A stretch of DNA of 64,000 nucleotides from Flavobacterium sp. DG2-3 (GTDB lineage Bacteria; Bacteroidota; Bacteroidia; Flavobacteriales; Flavobacteriaceae), in NCBI RefSeq assembly GCF_030730925.1, contig NZ_JAVAMB010000003.1:270672-334671 (forward strand), written 5' to 3'. The position numbers and the translations under genes are program-made. The notes beneath the pieces were generated by a model. The model was given only the letters and a program-made list of their open reading frames with translations. It was not told the origin of the DNA and made no database searches. Each line of letters begins with the position of its first letter. The stretch's first letter is position 1. Positions 54,592 through 63,699 of the stretch are shown piece after piece.

Positions 54592-54852
54592 GTAGAGAAG
54601 CACCGTAATGCTTCTAAATTTAAACCATATAAGCCATATAAGTTTATTTTTTTAGAGATGCACAGTCGTACGTCTAATTTTTAAATCATATAAGTCATGT
54701 CATTTTGTAGAGACACACCGCAGTGCGTCTAAATTGTGAAAAGGAATATTTTATTGAACCATATAAGTCATGTAAGGTCATTTTAATTTTTATTACGATG
54801 AGATTAAATTATTCCTACTAATCCAAAATAAACTTACATGATTTATATGGTT
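54592..54852. repeat. Mosaic of family A palindromes and family B CCATATAAG repeats
   Basis: In a 469-base gap A-type units (54592-54617, 54653-54677, 54708-54733; TAGAGA...TCTAAA) alternate with B-type units (54622-54644, 54682-54703, 54756-54782), then an inverse B unit (54830-54852, ACATGATTTATATGGTT). The rest of the gap holds only the promoter of the next gene. Confidence 0.85.
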
Positions 54853-54904
54853 CAGAAACACAAAGCGTTAACATCAAGTTAAAATATTTTAAACGTAGGA
54901 TTTC

Positions 54905-54938
54905 TTCATTTTTCCTTCATCTTGTAAGGGTAATTTTG
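54905..54938 (+). promoter_or_regulatory. Promoter with 11-base direct repeats, before the first Asr-like gene
   Basis: TTCAT at 54905 and again at 54916 (11-base period, as bound by OmpR-type regulators) and -7 box TAATTTTG at 54931-54938. The same layout with the same spacing is at 57423-57456. Confidence 0.7.
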
Positions 54939-54981
54939 ATCTGTAAAATAAAAGGTTATTAATTCTTAAATCTTAGAAATC

Positions 54982-55194
54982 ATGAGAAATTTATTAATGT
55001 TACTAGTGGCAGTTTTAGGAACAAGTGCAATGGTTCACGCATTTCCTGCAAAAGACGGAAAAGAAGCTCCGGCAAAAGAAGTAAAAGCGACCAAAAATCC
55101 TAAACACAAAGCTGATAAAAAAACAAAATCAGTAAAAAGTGAAGCGCCAAAAGCAGCAACTGCAAAACCAGAGACTGCAAAAGTGAAAAAATAA
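54982..55194 (+). CDS. Small secreted Lys/Ala-rich protein (Asr-like), copy 1
   Basis: A 70-residue protein: signal peptide (1-20, ending VHA), then a highly basic, disordered tail of Lys, Ala, Thr and Pro (KEVKATKNPKHKADKK). No fold is expected. Composition and size recall E. coli Asr, the acid-shock protein induced by an OmpR-type system. The paralogue at 57501-57686 shares VAVLGTxAMVxA and the tail style. The pair encloses the regulator/kinase genes and shares their promoter layout, so it is probably a target of that system. Confidence 0.75.
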   Translation: MRNLLMLLVAVLGTSAMVHAFPAKDGKEAPAKEVKATKNPKHKADKKTKSVKSEAPKAATAKPETAKVKK

Positions 55195-55269
55195 GAGTTG
55201 CTCTCGTTTTGTTTTCGGAGCATTGTAAGGAAACAAAACAGGAATAATGATTATGAGAATGCGATTGAA

Positions 55270-55304
55270 GAAAGCTGATGGAGAAATTTATCAGCTTTTT
55301 TTAT
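55270..55304 (+). terminator. Terminator after Asr-like copy 1
   Basis: AAAGCTGAT / ATCAGCTTT with 10-base loop, then T-run. Confidence 0.88.
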
Positions 55305-55380
55305 TCGTTAATTTTTTAATAATGTGCGATTAGACTTTTGATAATTGATTAATTTTAGTTGCGCTTAAAAGCCTTTGTTT

Positions 55381-56055
55381 ATGAATGTTTTAATTGTTGA
55401 AGATAATAAAGAACTTGCTGTAGAAGTTTTCGATTTTTTATGCAATGCAGGTTATATTTGTAAAATTGCAAATAACTGTGCCGATGCTCTGGAAGAATTC
55501 GGAAGCAATGATTATGATGTTATGCTGCTGGATCTTGGTTTGCCTGATGGCGACGGTTTTGAAGTTTTGCAGACCATTCGAAAAACAAAATCAAAAATTG
55601 CGGTGATTGTGCTTACTGCCCGCGGAGAATTAGGTGATAGAATTAATGGGCTTCATCTAGGAGCCGATGATTACTTAACGAAACCTTTTGCTTTGACAGA
55701 ATTGGCGGCGAGAATATTTGCGGTAATTCGCAGGATTCATGGTTTTACTTTAAACAATTTAAGCATTCACGGTTTTTTACTGCAACTTCAGGATTATAAA
55801 GTTAGTTTTAATGAAATTCCTTTAAACCTCACCAAAAAAGAATTTGATATTTTTCAATATTTAGTTTTAAATAAAAACCGCGTTATCACAAGATTGCAGC
55901 TGACAGAACATATTTGGGGAGATGTTTTGGAGGTAAATTCAGATTCTAATTTTATCGATGTGCATGTTCGTAATCTCCGAAAAAAATTGGACAAACATAC
56001 TGCTATAGATTGGTTTGAAACGGTTCGAAATGTAGGATATCGTATAAACGAATAA
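55381..56055 (+). CDS. OmpR-family response regulator
   Basis: A 224-residue regulator from ATG 55381; a TTG two codons earlier is less likely. Receiver domain (1-118) with acidic pocket VEDN, phospho-acceptor Asp51 in LLDLGLPDGDG, the conserved Thr in VLTARG and Lys in LTKPF. Winged helix (about 125-222) with RNLRKKLD and GYRIN. The kinase gene starts 10 bases on. Its direct-repeat DNA target is probably the TTCAT pair seen before both Asr-like genes. Confidence 0.96.
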   Translation: MNVLIVEDNKELAVEVFDFLCNAGYICKIANNCADALEEFGSNDYDVMLLDLGLPDGDGFEVLQTIRKTKSKIAVIVLTARGELGDRINGLHLGADDYLTKPFALTELAARIFAVIRRIHGFTLNNLSIHGFLLQLQDYKVSFNEIPLNLTKKEFDIFQYLVLNKNRVITRLQLTEHIWGDVLEVNSDSNFIDVHVRNLRKKLDKHTAIDWFETVRNVGYRINE

Positions 56056-56065
56056 ATCGATTCTT

Positions 56066-57394
56066 GTGAAAATAAAACATCAATTAGTCATTTTTAATGC
56101 TTTGACCAGATTGCTGGTCATTTTGATTTTATGGCTGATGCTTCCTATTTTGGTAGAAAATGTCGTATATCGCCATATTAATACCACGCTGCTCGAAAAA
56201 AAGAAAAAATTTATTGAACATCTGAATCAAGAGGAAATAAATGATTTTATAGAAAATCCGGACAATTCAACAGGAACTTTTTCTGAGTTTTCAACCCTTC
56301 ATAGTGAGTTTTTGGTGCTTTCTAGAGTTCCGATAAAACCACGTCAGAAAAAAACAACTTTTAGTAATGAATACCGAAAAATTGAAGGCGAAGAAAACGA
56401 ATATCGAATTCTAGAGCATCATTTTACTTATGAAGGCGAAGATTATCAGCTTGAAATTGGCAGCAGTTTGAGCGAAGTCAACGATTTAACATTCGTAATC
56501 AAACTGTTTATTATTATTGTTTTTGTGGTGATTCTCTTGATTACCTTTTTGGCCGATACTTTTTATATCGAATATCTTTTAAAACCATTTTATAAAATTA
56601 TCGATACCAAAATCAGGCGTGTCAACGAACCAGATGCATTCGATCACACTCCGATAAAAGCGGTTTCAAGAGATTTCAGAGAGTTAGATTTTGTTTTAAA
56701 CCAGATGATGGATCGAATTGCTGAAGTTTTTAAAAAAGAAAAACAGTTTATTTCGAATGTTTCACACGAGCTTCTAACGCCAATTGCGCTTCTTAAAAAT
56801 AAGCTTGAAAACTTATTGCAGAATGAATCTCTGGATGATAATGCAATGGATAAAATTGCAGGTTCTTTAAAGACGCTCGATATGCTGAAAAAAATCATTA
56901 ATAATTTATTGCTGATTTCAAGAATTGATAACAATCAATACGAAGCGAATGAAGAAATCAACCTTCGTGAAATTGTTTCAGATTTGTATGAAGATCTCCA
57001 AGATCGTATTGAGGATAGAGAAATTCAGTTTGAAAATAAAATGCAAAACAGTTTTATTTTTATTGGAAACAAAACCTTAATTCATATCCTGATTTATAAT
57101 CTGGTGACCAACGCTATAAAATATAACAAGCCGAAGGGAAAGATTATGGTCGAAGATGGTTTTGGAGATAATCGTTATTTTATTTCAGTAAAAGACACTG
57201 GAATTGGAATGGACGAAACACAATTGGATAAAGTATTCAGCCGTTTTGCCCGAATCAGTTCAGATCAGGAAGGGCAGGGCTTAGGTCTTGCCATTGCAAA
57301 AAGTATTGCTTCTTTTCACCATATAGAAATTACGGTAAAATCGGTATTGAATGAAGGAACTTCTTTTAAATTATGGTTTGAAAAACATAATTAA
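56066..57394 (+). CDS. Membrane sensor histidine kinase, partner of the OmpR-type regulator
   Basis: A 442-residue kinase with GTG start at 56066 (no ATG is near in frame). Membrane helices at about 9-29 and 143-165 enclose a periplasmic sensor of about 115 residues. HAMP-like linker, then SHELLTPIALL (His about 234), N box NLVTNAIKYN, G1 DTGIGM, F and G2 GQGLGLAI. The sensor has no motif I can link to a ligand. Position between two Asr-like genes suggests an envelope, pH or cation stress signal. Confidence 0.94.
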   Translation: MKIKHQLVIFNALTRLLVILILWLMLPILVENVVYRHINTTLLEKKKKFIEHLNQEEINDFIENPDNSTGTFSEFSTLHSEFLVLSRVPIKPRQKKTTFSNEYRKIEGEENEYRILEHHFTYEGEDYQLEIGSSLSEVNDLTFVIKLFIIIVFVVILLITFLADTFYIEYLLKPFYKIIDTKIRRVNEPDAFDHTPIKAVSRDFRELDFVLNQMMDRIAEVFKKEKQFISNVSHELLTPIALLKNKLENLLQNESLDDNAMDKIAGSLKTLDMLKKIINNLLLISRIDNNQYEANEEINLREIVSDLYEDLQDRIEDREIQFENKMQNSFIFIGNKTLIHILIYNLVTNAIKYNKPKGKIMVEDGFGDNRYFISVKDTGIGMDETQLDKVFSRFARISSDQEGQGLGLAIAKSIASFHHIEITVKSVLNEGTSFKLWFEKHN

Positions 57395-57422
57395 AAGTTA
57401 AACTTTATTGTAAGACTTTTTC

Positions 57423-57456
57423 TTCATTTTGCCTTAATCTCATGAATGTAATTTTG
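57423..57456 (+). promoter_or_regulatory. Promoter with 11-base direct repeats, before the second Asr-like gene
   Basis: TTCAT (57423) and TTAAT (57434), 11 bases apart, then -7 box TAATTTTG at 57449-57456. First-repeat-to-minus-7 distance is 26 bases, exactly as at 54905-54938. Confidence 0.7.
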
Positions 57457-57500
57457 ACTTATAAATAATGAAATAATAGTAATCATAAAATTTAAAAGTC

Positions 57501-57686
57501 ATGAAAAAAGCAGCAATTTTAGCAGTAGCAGTTTTAGGAACATTTGCAATGGTAAACGCGCAAACAACTCCAGCACCAGCAAAAACTAAAGAGGTAAAAA
57601 CAGAAAAACACGATAAAAAACACAAAAAAGCAAAAGGAGGTAAAAAAGCAGAAGCTGCAAAACCAGAAGCTGCAACAGCAAAATAA
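57501..57686 (+). CDS. Small secreted Lys/Ala-rich protein (Asr-like), copy 2
   Basis: A 61-residue paralogue of 54982-55194. Signal peptide (1-20, ending VNAQ), then TTPAPAKTKEVK and a Lys/His/Ala tail (KHDKKHKKAKGGKK) ending AKPEAATAK. No cysteine or fold. The histidines are many, which would change charge between pH 5 and 7 and could buffer or bind metal. Preceded by the same promoter layout as copy 1 and followed by a terminator. Confidence 0.75.
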   Translation: MKKAAILAVAVLGTFAMVNAQTTPAPAKTKEVKTEKHDKKHKKAKGGKKAEAAKPEAATAK

Positions 57687-57735
57687 ATGAGATGTAAATC
57701 TCTAATATAAAATAGTTTTAAAGATAGGTAGGTTA

Positions 57736-57767
57736 AAGCTGAAAGAGTAATCTTTCGGCTTTTTTAT
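57736..57767 (+). terminator. Terminator after Asr-like copy 2
   Basis: GCTGAAAGA / TCTTTCGGC (one G-U pair) with 4-base loop, then T-run. Confidence 0.88.
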
Positions 57768-57844
57768 TTTTAGAGCGTTAAATTTATTATAATAAAAACC
57801 AATAGAATTTTCATTCTTTGTTACTTTGTTTAAAACTATATTAA

Positions 57845-59080
57845 ATGATCCTTCGTTTTGTAATTCTATGCGCTCTTTTATTATTTATTGAGTTCTATTC
57901 TTATCAGGCTTTTCGAACATTAATCAAAGCACGCTGGGTTTTGGTTGGTTATCAAATTATAAGTTTACTGGCTTTAATCTTCATTATATATTCATTTTCT
58001 CAGGTAGATCGCTCTGTTGGTCAAACCAGACAGTTTATGTTTACTACAGGTTTGATGCTGGTAATATACGTTCCAAAAATTGTACTTACCTTAATAATGT
58101 TTGGTGAGGATATTTTTAGAATAGGAGCTAGTATTGTAAATTATTTTGTTTACAATGCGCCACGTAAAGAAATGATGCCAGATCGAAGAAAGTTTGTTAG
58201 CCAGATTGCTTTAGGGTTGGCTGCGATTCCGTTTCTTTCCATTATTTACGGAATTTTTGAAGGGAAATATAATTTCAAAGTCATCAAACAAACCGTATTT
58301 TTTCCAGATCTTCCAGATGCTTTCGATGGTTTTAAAATCACGCAGATTTCTGATGTTCATAGCGGAAGTTTCGATAATCCAGAAAAGATTAATTATGCAA
58401 TCGATCTGATTAATGAACAGGAATCTGATTTGATTTTGTTTACTGGAGATATTGTAAATACGCATGCTAAAGAAATGCATCCTTGGCTGGAAACTTTTAA
58501 TCGTATCAAGAATTACAAATACGGTAAGTTTTCGGTTTTAGGAAATCATGATTATGGTGAATATGTAACATGGCCTTCTGAAAAGGATAAAAATGAAAAT
58601 TTTCAGGAAATAAAAAGATTATACGACCAGATTGGCTTTAAGCTTTTGCTGAATGAGCATACTTATATTCAAAAAGGTGATGATAAAATCGCTTTAATTG
58701 GGGTAGAAAACTGGGGTGTGAATTTTAAGAAAGCTGGCGATCTGAATAAAGCTTCTGAAAATGTGCATCAAGACGATTTTAAAATTTTAATGAGCCATGA
58801 TCCGAGTCATTGGGAGGCCGAAATTAAAGACCATCCAAAGAATTTTCATCTGACATTTGCAGGCCATACGCATGGTATGCAGTTCGGAATCGAAATTCCA
58901 GGATATTTTAAATGGAGTTTGGCGCAGTACATTTACAAACAATGGGCGGGATTGTACGAAAACGTCGGAAGATACGTTTATGTTAACCGTGGGTTTGGTT
59001 TTCACGCTTATCCAGGACGAGTTGGAATTATGCCGGAAATAACAGTTATTGAACTAAAAAAAGGCCGTAATGTCGCTTAA
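57845..59080 (+). CDS. Membrane-anchored calcineurin-like metallophosphoesterase
   Basis: A 411-residue protein. Residues 1-95 and about 115-140 form membrane helices. The catalytic domain shows the five usual motifs: ISDVHSG (about 171), FTGDIVN, GNHDYG, SHDPSH and GHTHGMQ. Close relatives are annotated as phosphohydrolases that may act on lipids such as UDP-diacylglucosamine, but the catalytic substrate is not evident. Stand-alone gene. Confidence 0.92.
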   Translation: MILRFVILCALLLFIEFYSYQAFRTLIKARWVLVGYQIISLLALIFIIYSFSQVDRSVGQTRQFMFTTGLMLVIYVPKIVLTLIMFGEDIFRIGASIVNYFVYNAPRKEMMPDRRKFVSQIALGLAAIPFLSIIYGIFEGKYNFKVIKQTVFFPDLPDAFDGFKITQISDVHSGSFDNPEKINYAIDLINEQESDLILFTGDIVNTHAKEMHPWLETFNRIKNYKYGKFSVLGNHDYGEYVTWPSEKDKNENFQEIKRLYDQIGFKLLLNEHTYIQKGDDKIALIGVENWGVNFKKAGDLNKASENVHQDDFKILMSHDPSHWEAEIKDHPKNFHLTFAGHTHGMQFGIEIPGYFKWSLAQYIYKQWAGLYENVGRYVYVNRGFGFHAYPGRVGIMPEITVIELKKGRNVA

Positions 59081-59094
59081 TTCGTTAAAAATGC

Positions 59095-59102
59095 TACATT
59101 TG
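59095..59102 (+). promoter_or_regulatory. -7 box before the thioredoxin-like gene
   Basis: TACATTTG, 52 bases before the ATG at 59154. No -33 TTTG is clear. Confidence 0.55.
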
Positions 59103-59153
59103 TATAATATATATTTCTTTTAAGAGATTTAAAAAACTTAAATTTTTGGTTTT

Positions 59154-59456
59154 ATGTCAAAATTTGGAGAATTAATAAATGCTCAAGTTCCAGTGTTAAT
59201 TGACTTTTACACAGATTGGAATGAATCTTCGGTATCTATGCATCCTGTTATTAAGGACGTAGCTGCTGCGCTTGGTGATAAGGCCAAAGTAATCAAAATT
59301 GATGTAGATAAAAATCAGGAACTAGCTGAAGCACTTCGTATTAAAGGACTTCCAACTTTAATGATTTATAAAGAAGGACAAATGATCTGGAGGCAATCTG
59401 GAGAGCTTGATGCCAATACTATAATCGGGATTGTTCAGGAACAATTCAGCGTCTAA
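59154..59456 (+). CDS. Thioredoxin-fold protein without active-site cysteines
   Basis: A 100-residue protein with the full thioredoxin outline: VLIDFYTDW, the helix ending in VIKDVAAALGDKAKVIKIDVDKN (in parts), and cis-Pro in GLPTLMIYKEG. The usual WCGPC reads WNESS, and there is no Cys in the whole protein, so it cannot do thiol exchange. It may bind partners or have chaperone-like action. Expressed alone, between the phosphoesterase and deacetylase genes. Confidence 0.9.
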   Translation: MSKFGELINAQVPVLIDFYTDWNESSVSMHPVIKDVAAALGDKAKVIKIDVDKNQELAEALRIKGLPTLMIYKEGQMIWRQSGELDANTIIGIVQEQFSV

Positions 59457-59480
59457 ATAACTTCTTTTTATTGATGTTAT

Positions 59481-60122
59481 TTAGTGAATAATATCAAACT
59501 TATATCCGTTTTCTTTTAAAAAATGCAGTGTTCGAGGCAAGGCAAATCTTAAATTTGGAGAAGCCTTTATACTGTCATGAAAAACAATTACACTTCCTGA
59601 TTTTACATTTTTTGTCACGTTTTCAAGACATTTTTCAGGAGTAATGCTTTGATCAAAATCAGCACTTAAAACATCCCACATTACAATTTTATAGCCTAAA
59701 CTTCTAAGAATCTTAGACTGCGCTTTTTTAATTTTCCCGTAAGGAGGGCGGAATAGCAAACAGCGAGGCGCTTTTTCTTGTTCGTCTAAAATTGCCGCGC
59801 AGTTTTTTACATTTTCAACATATTCATTTGTGTGGCTTTTCCATCCATTTACATGGTTCATGGTATGGTTTCCAATAGAATGTCCGTCGGTGATTAACTT
59901 TTCAAATAAAGCCAAGTTTGCTTTGATATTTTTTCCAATACAGAAAAAAGTAGCTTTGGCATCAAATTTTTTTAATTCAGATAAAACCCAGTCTGTGATT
60001 TCTGGAGTTGGGCCATCGTCAAAAGTGAGGTATATTTTCTTTTCGTTGTTAGGAATGTCCCAGCAATATTTAGAAAACACCTTTTTGATAAATGCATTAG
60101 TTTTTACCCAATAAAAGCTCAT
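59481..60122 (-). CDS. Polysaccharide deacetylase (NodB domain)
   Basis: A 213-residue CE4-type deacetylase: motif 1 TFDDGP with the base Asp (about 33-38), motif 2 IGNHTMNHV with metal His pair, motif 3 RPPYGK, and the end SVIVFHDS with the last His. It would remove acetyl from N-acetylglucosamine-type sugars of peptidoglycan or exopolysaccharide. A clear signal peptide is absent, which is unusual for envelope substrates. The DUF2723 gene lies upstream on the same strand, separated by a terminator. Confidence 0.93.
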   Translation of the reverse strand: MSFYWVKTNAFIKKVFSKYCWDIPNNEKKIYLTFDDGPTPEITDWVLSELKKFDAKATFFCIGKNIKANLALFEKLITDGHSIGNHTMNHVNGWKSHTNEYVENVKNCAAILDEQEKAPRCLLFRPPYGKIKKAQSKILRSLGYKIVMWDVLSADFDQSITPEKCLENVTKNVKSGSVIVFHDSIKASPNLRFALPRTLHFLKENGYKFDIIH

Positions 60123-60155
60123 TTTGAATTAAAATTATATTGTACGTATAAAATT

Positions 60156-60197
60156 AAAAAATGCAGCGCTATTTATCAAACAGTGCTGCATTTTTTT
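60156..60197 (-). terminator. Terminator of the DUF2723 gene
   Basis: ATGCAGCGCT / AGTGCTGCAT (one G-U pair) with loop of about 10 bases; A-run on the left gives the T-run of the minus transcript. Confidence 0.85.
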
Positions 60198-60222
60198 AAT
60201 CAGTAAGATTTTCGTATATTAT

Positions 60223-63200
60223 TTATTCTTTTTCACGTCCAAAACGCTCAAAAATATTTACATAAGTATTGAATGTAGTTTTGTGCTTATTGTAAAAAGC
60301 AGTGTCTTTATTTTCATCCATTACATGCAGCAAACTTCTATAGCGCTCGATATCTGTAATAATATCCATTGCCAAATCGGTCTGATCTGAAGGCGTTAAA
60401 GTTTTATAATAATCCAAATTCTCTCTATATTTCTGAACCAGTTTATTTAAAAGATCTTGGGCTTTAGCTTTTTCGCCAACTTTATAATAACCGTCACCAA
60501 AACCTTCAACTAACGAATAATATCCAAATTTATCCAAAGGCATTTTAGTCATTGCTAAATTTATTACGTTTTTAGCTTTGTCAATTTTACCTTCAGCAAT
60601 AAGCTGATTCATTAATCTAGAAAGATTCGTACGGTACGTAATGCTGTTTCTTCTCGTTTCTGGGTCGTGGTAGATTTTTTCGCTTTCGCTGTTACCCCAA
60701 TCCCATTTCATTACGATATCATACATTTTATCGGCATCAATTTGTCCCATATCTAATGGTCCACCGTCTTTAGAAGGAGCATTTTTTACAGGAACCAGTT
60801 TGTAAACCATTCCGTCTAACTGCAGATAATCTTTTAACCATAAATAATCTTCATCATCAAAAGCACCGCCGCTAAAATAAATTGGTCGCTTCCAATTGTT
60901 ATTAGCCAAGATATCAAGCATCATTAAACGGTTTTTGTATAATGCACTTCCTTTAATATCAATATCTAAATAAGGAACAATAGAATCGTAATATTTAGGA
61001 TTAACAACTTTGTTTTTGATAATCAGATTCTTGTCTACATTTACTCTAATCTTGTTTGTTGGATAGAAATGGATAGTTTGTCCGTTTTGTAATCCAACAG
61101 TAGATTTAGGGTTTTTGATGAAATCGATAAAATCTTTAATATTCCAACGAGTATCAATTTTTTGAATATAAGCCGTATAATCCAAGTTATCACCCACATA
61201 CTGGCTGTGATTGAAAGAAATTGGCAACGGATTAGATTCATAAGACTTCGCTTTCATTTGATCGATGTACCAGTCTGTCATAAACAAACTCGTATTTACA
61301 ATCTTCACATCGGTTCTAAAATGCTCAATTTCCTGCGCGTACCAAAGAGGGAAGGTGTCATTATCTCCAATGGTGAATAAAATAGCATCTTTATCACAAG
61401 AACTTAAATACGCTTTTGCCATTGCAACTGCTGTATATTTTCCAGATCTGTCGTGATCATCCCAGTTTTGAGCCGCCATTAAAACAGGCGCTGCCAATAA
61501 ACTTCCCGCAATAAGTACTGGTCCAGCAATTTTAGGAGCGAGATATTTCTGAAGACTTTCGTAAAGTGAATAAACACCAAATCCGATCCAGATGGCAAAG
61601 ACGTAGAAGGAACCTACAAGCGCGTAGTCTCTTTCACGAGGTTCAAAAGGTCTTTCGTTCAAATATATTTTTAATGCAATTCCTGTGAATAAAAACAAAG
61701 CTAAAAGAACATAAAAACTCTTTAAATCTTTGTTAGCATGGTACATTATACCGATTAACCCTAGAATAAACGGAATAAAATAATAAGCATTACGCCCTTT
61801 GTTGTTTAAAACATCAGAAGGTAAGTTGTCTTGAGAACCTAAATGAACAGAATCTAAAGGTTTGATACCACTAATCCAGTTTCCGTCCAGATTGTCATAT
61901 TTGCCTTGAATGTCATTCTGGCGTCCAACAAAGTTCCACATTAAATATCTCCAATACATGTATCCGAATTGATATTCAAACATAAAACTGAAGTTGTCTC
62001 CTGTAGAAGGTTTTTCGATAAGAAGATATTCACCATAGCTTCTTAAGAATTTTACGTAACCTTCGTTATCAATCTGTTTTTGAGCATAAGCTCTTCTGAA
62101 TTCAGAAACAGTTTTTTCAACTTCATTGCGCAATTGAGCTGTAGCTTTGTTATATTCATCTTCAGTCAATTGGCTTGCGTCGATTCCGTATTTTGCCAAA
62201 TCTTCCTCATAATTGTAATTAGGATTAATTCGGAACTTCGGAGGATTGGTAAAGTTGATATAGTTTTGAATGTGAGCTGTTTCCGTGCTCCACATTCTAG
62301 GCAGAATCGCTTTCTGGTTGTCATCAGAATTTTGTTCTGCATTTTTATAATTATTGGTAATAATGTATTTACCAGTTTTATAATCTCTTTCGTAGTTAGG
62401 CTTTTTGTCTAAATAAGGCGTTTTAGCATCAAGACCAGCAAAAAGTTCTGTGTATTGAGGTCCGTAAAACAACGGATTTACACCATATTGTTCACGATTA
62501 TAATAAGCCAAAACCTCAGTTGCATCTGATGGTTTGTTTTCGTTAATAACTGTATTCGCGTTTGCACGAACAGGAAGCATTAACCAAGTTGAGAAACCAA
62601 TCAGGATAAATAAAATACACAATATGATAGTGTTGTAGAATATTAAACCTTTTTGCTTCGTGTATTTTAAGCCGAAATAGAAAAACGCAATAAATAATAA
62701 AGCTACAAAGATAGTTCCTGAATTAAATGGAAGTCCCATGCTGTTAACCATGAAGATTTCGGTTTTTCCGAAAAATGCCATAGTAAGAGGAAGAAGTAAT
62801 TTAAAAATGAACAATAAAATTCCAATAACTACAATGTTAGCAATAATGAAATTTTTGATTGTAACTTTTTCGTAGTGTTTGAAATAGTATAAAAATCCGA
62901 TCGATGGAATAGTTAAAAGAGCCATAAAGTGAACTCCAAACGAAAGACCAATAACCAAAGAAATAATTAGTAACCATTTGTTTCCTTTTGGTTGGTCCAT
63001 GTCTTGCTCCCAACGCAAACCAAGCCAGAAAAGCAAAGCAATTAATAAAGAAGCCATTGCATAAACTTCTGCCTCTACTGCGTTGAACCAAAAACTATCC
63101 GAAAAAGTATAAGCCAAAGCCCCTACAAATGAGCTTCCTAAAATAACAATTGAATTGTTTTGATCAATTTCTGTAAAACGACCTACAATCTTTTTCAAAA

Positions 63201-63504
63201 TCATAGACGACGACCAGAACATAAATAATATGGTAAATGCACTAGAAAAAACAGACATCATGTTAACCATCAGAGCTACATGCTGAGCATCTATTGCAAA
63301 CATGGCAAAAAATGCACCCATCATCTGAAAAAGCGGAGCTCCAGGTGGGTGACCTACTTCAAGTTTGGCTGCGGTAGCAATATATTCTCCGCAATCCCAA
63401 AAGCTCATTGTAGGTTCAACAGTTAATGTGTAAGTTATTAAAGCGATTGCAAATGCAAACCAACCAATAATTGTATTCCATTTATTGAAATTGAATTGTG
63501 CCAT
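60223..63504 (-). CDS. DUF2723 membrane protein, TMEM260-like glycosyltransferase candidate
   Basis: A 1093-residue protein. Residues 1-400 and about 560-700 hold roughly a dozen membrane helices; WDCGEYI (36-42) and GHPPGAPLF (51-59) are the DUF2723 signature and recall the acidic catalytic loop of GT-C enzymes. The C-terminal 350 residues are soluble, with a segment FTIGDNDTFPLWYAQ and helical TPR-like repeats near the end. The human relative TMEM260 is an O-mannosyltransferase; a role in flavobacterial protein O-glycosylation is an inference. Confidence 0.88.
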   Translation of the reverse strand: MAQFNFNKWNTIIGWFAFAIALITYTLTVEPTMSFWDCGEYIATAAKLEVGHPPGAPLFQMMGAFFAMFAIDAQHVALMVNMMSVFSSAFTILFMFWSSSMILKKIVGRFTEIDQNNSIVILGSSFVGALAYTFSDSFWFNAVEAEVYAMASLLIALLFWLGLRWEQDMDQPKGNKWLLIISLVIGLSFGVHFMALLTIPSIGFLYYFKHYEKVTIKNFIIANIVVIGILLFIFKLLLPLTMAFFGKTEIFMVNSMGLPFNSGTIFVALLFIAFFYFGLKYTKQKGLIFYNTIILCILFILIGFSTWLMLPVRANANTVINENKPSDATEVLAYYNREQYGVNPLFYGPQYTELFAGLDAKTPYLDKKPNYERDYKTGKYIITNNYKNAEQNSDDNQKAILPRMWSTETAHIQNYINFTNPPKFRINPNYNYEEDLAKYGIDASQLTEDEYNKATAQLRNEVEKTVSEFRRAYAQKQIDNEGYVKFLRSYGEYLLIEKPSTGDNFSFMFEYQFGYMYWRYLMWNFVGRQNDIQGKYDNLDGNWISGIKPLDSVHLGSQDNLPSDVLNNKGRNAYYFIPFILGLIGIMYHANKDLKSFYVLLALFLFTGIALKIYLNERPFEPRERDYALVGSFYVFAIWIGFGVYSLYESLQKYLAPKIAGPVLIAGSLLAAPVLMAAQNWDDHDRSGKYTAVAMAKAYLSSCDKDAILFTIGDNDTFPLWYAQEIEHFRTDVKIVNTSLFMTDWYIDQMKAKSYESNPLPISFNHSQYVGDNLDYTAYIQKIDTRWNIKDFIDFIKNPKSTVGLQNGQTIHFYPTNKIRVNVDKNLIIKNKVVNPKYYDSIVPYLDIDIKGSALYKNRLMMLDILANNNWKRPIYFSGGAFDDEDYLWLKDYLQLDGMVYKLVPVKNAPSKDGGPLDMGQIDADKMYDIVMKWDWGNSESEKIYHDPETRRNSITYRTNLSRLMNQLIAEGKIDKAKNVINLAMTKMPLDKFGYYSLVEGFGDGYYKVGEKAKAQDLLNKLVQKYRENLDYYKTLTPSDQTDLAMDIITDIERYRSLLHVMDENKDTAFYNKHKTTFNTYVNIFERFGREKE

Positions 63505-63699
63505 ATTTAGGTATTAAAAATTTGAATGTTTTTCTATCCTACAAAGAAAATGTTTTTTTACTTAAAGAAACGACCATTAACATAAAATTCTACAAAACTA
63601 TCTTTTAAAACTAATATGTTGTCTATGAGGAGTTTTTAATGCTGAAGCTGATTTTAACGTGAAAAAAATCAAAAAAAAACATTTTTTTTGCTCAAAAAG

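Noticed and set aside
55195..55374. Possible third small protein between Asr-like copy 1 and the regulator
   Set aside because: The only frame is 24 codons and is made mostly of terminator sequence.
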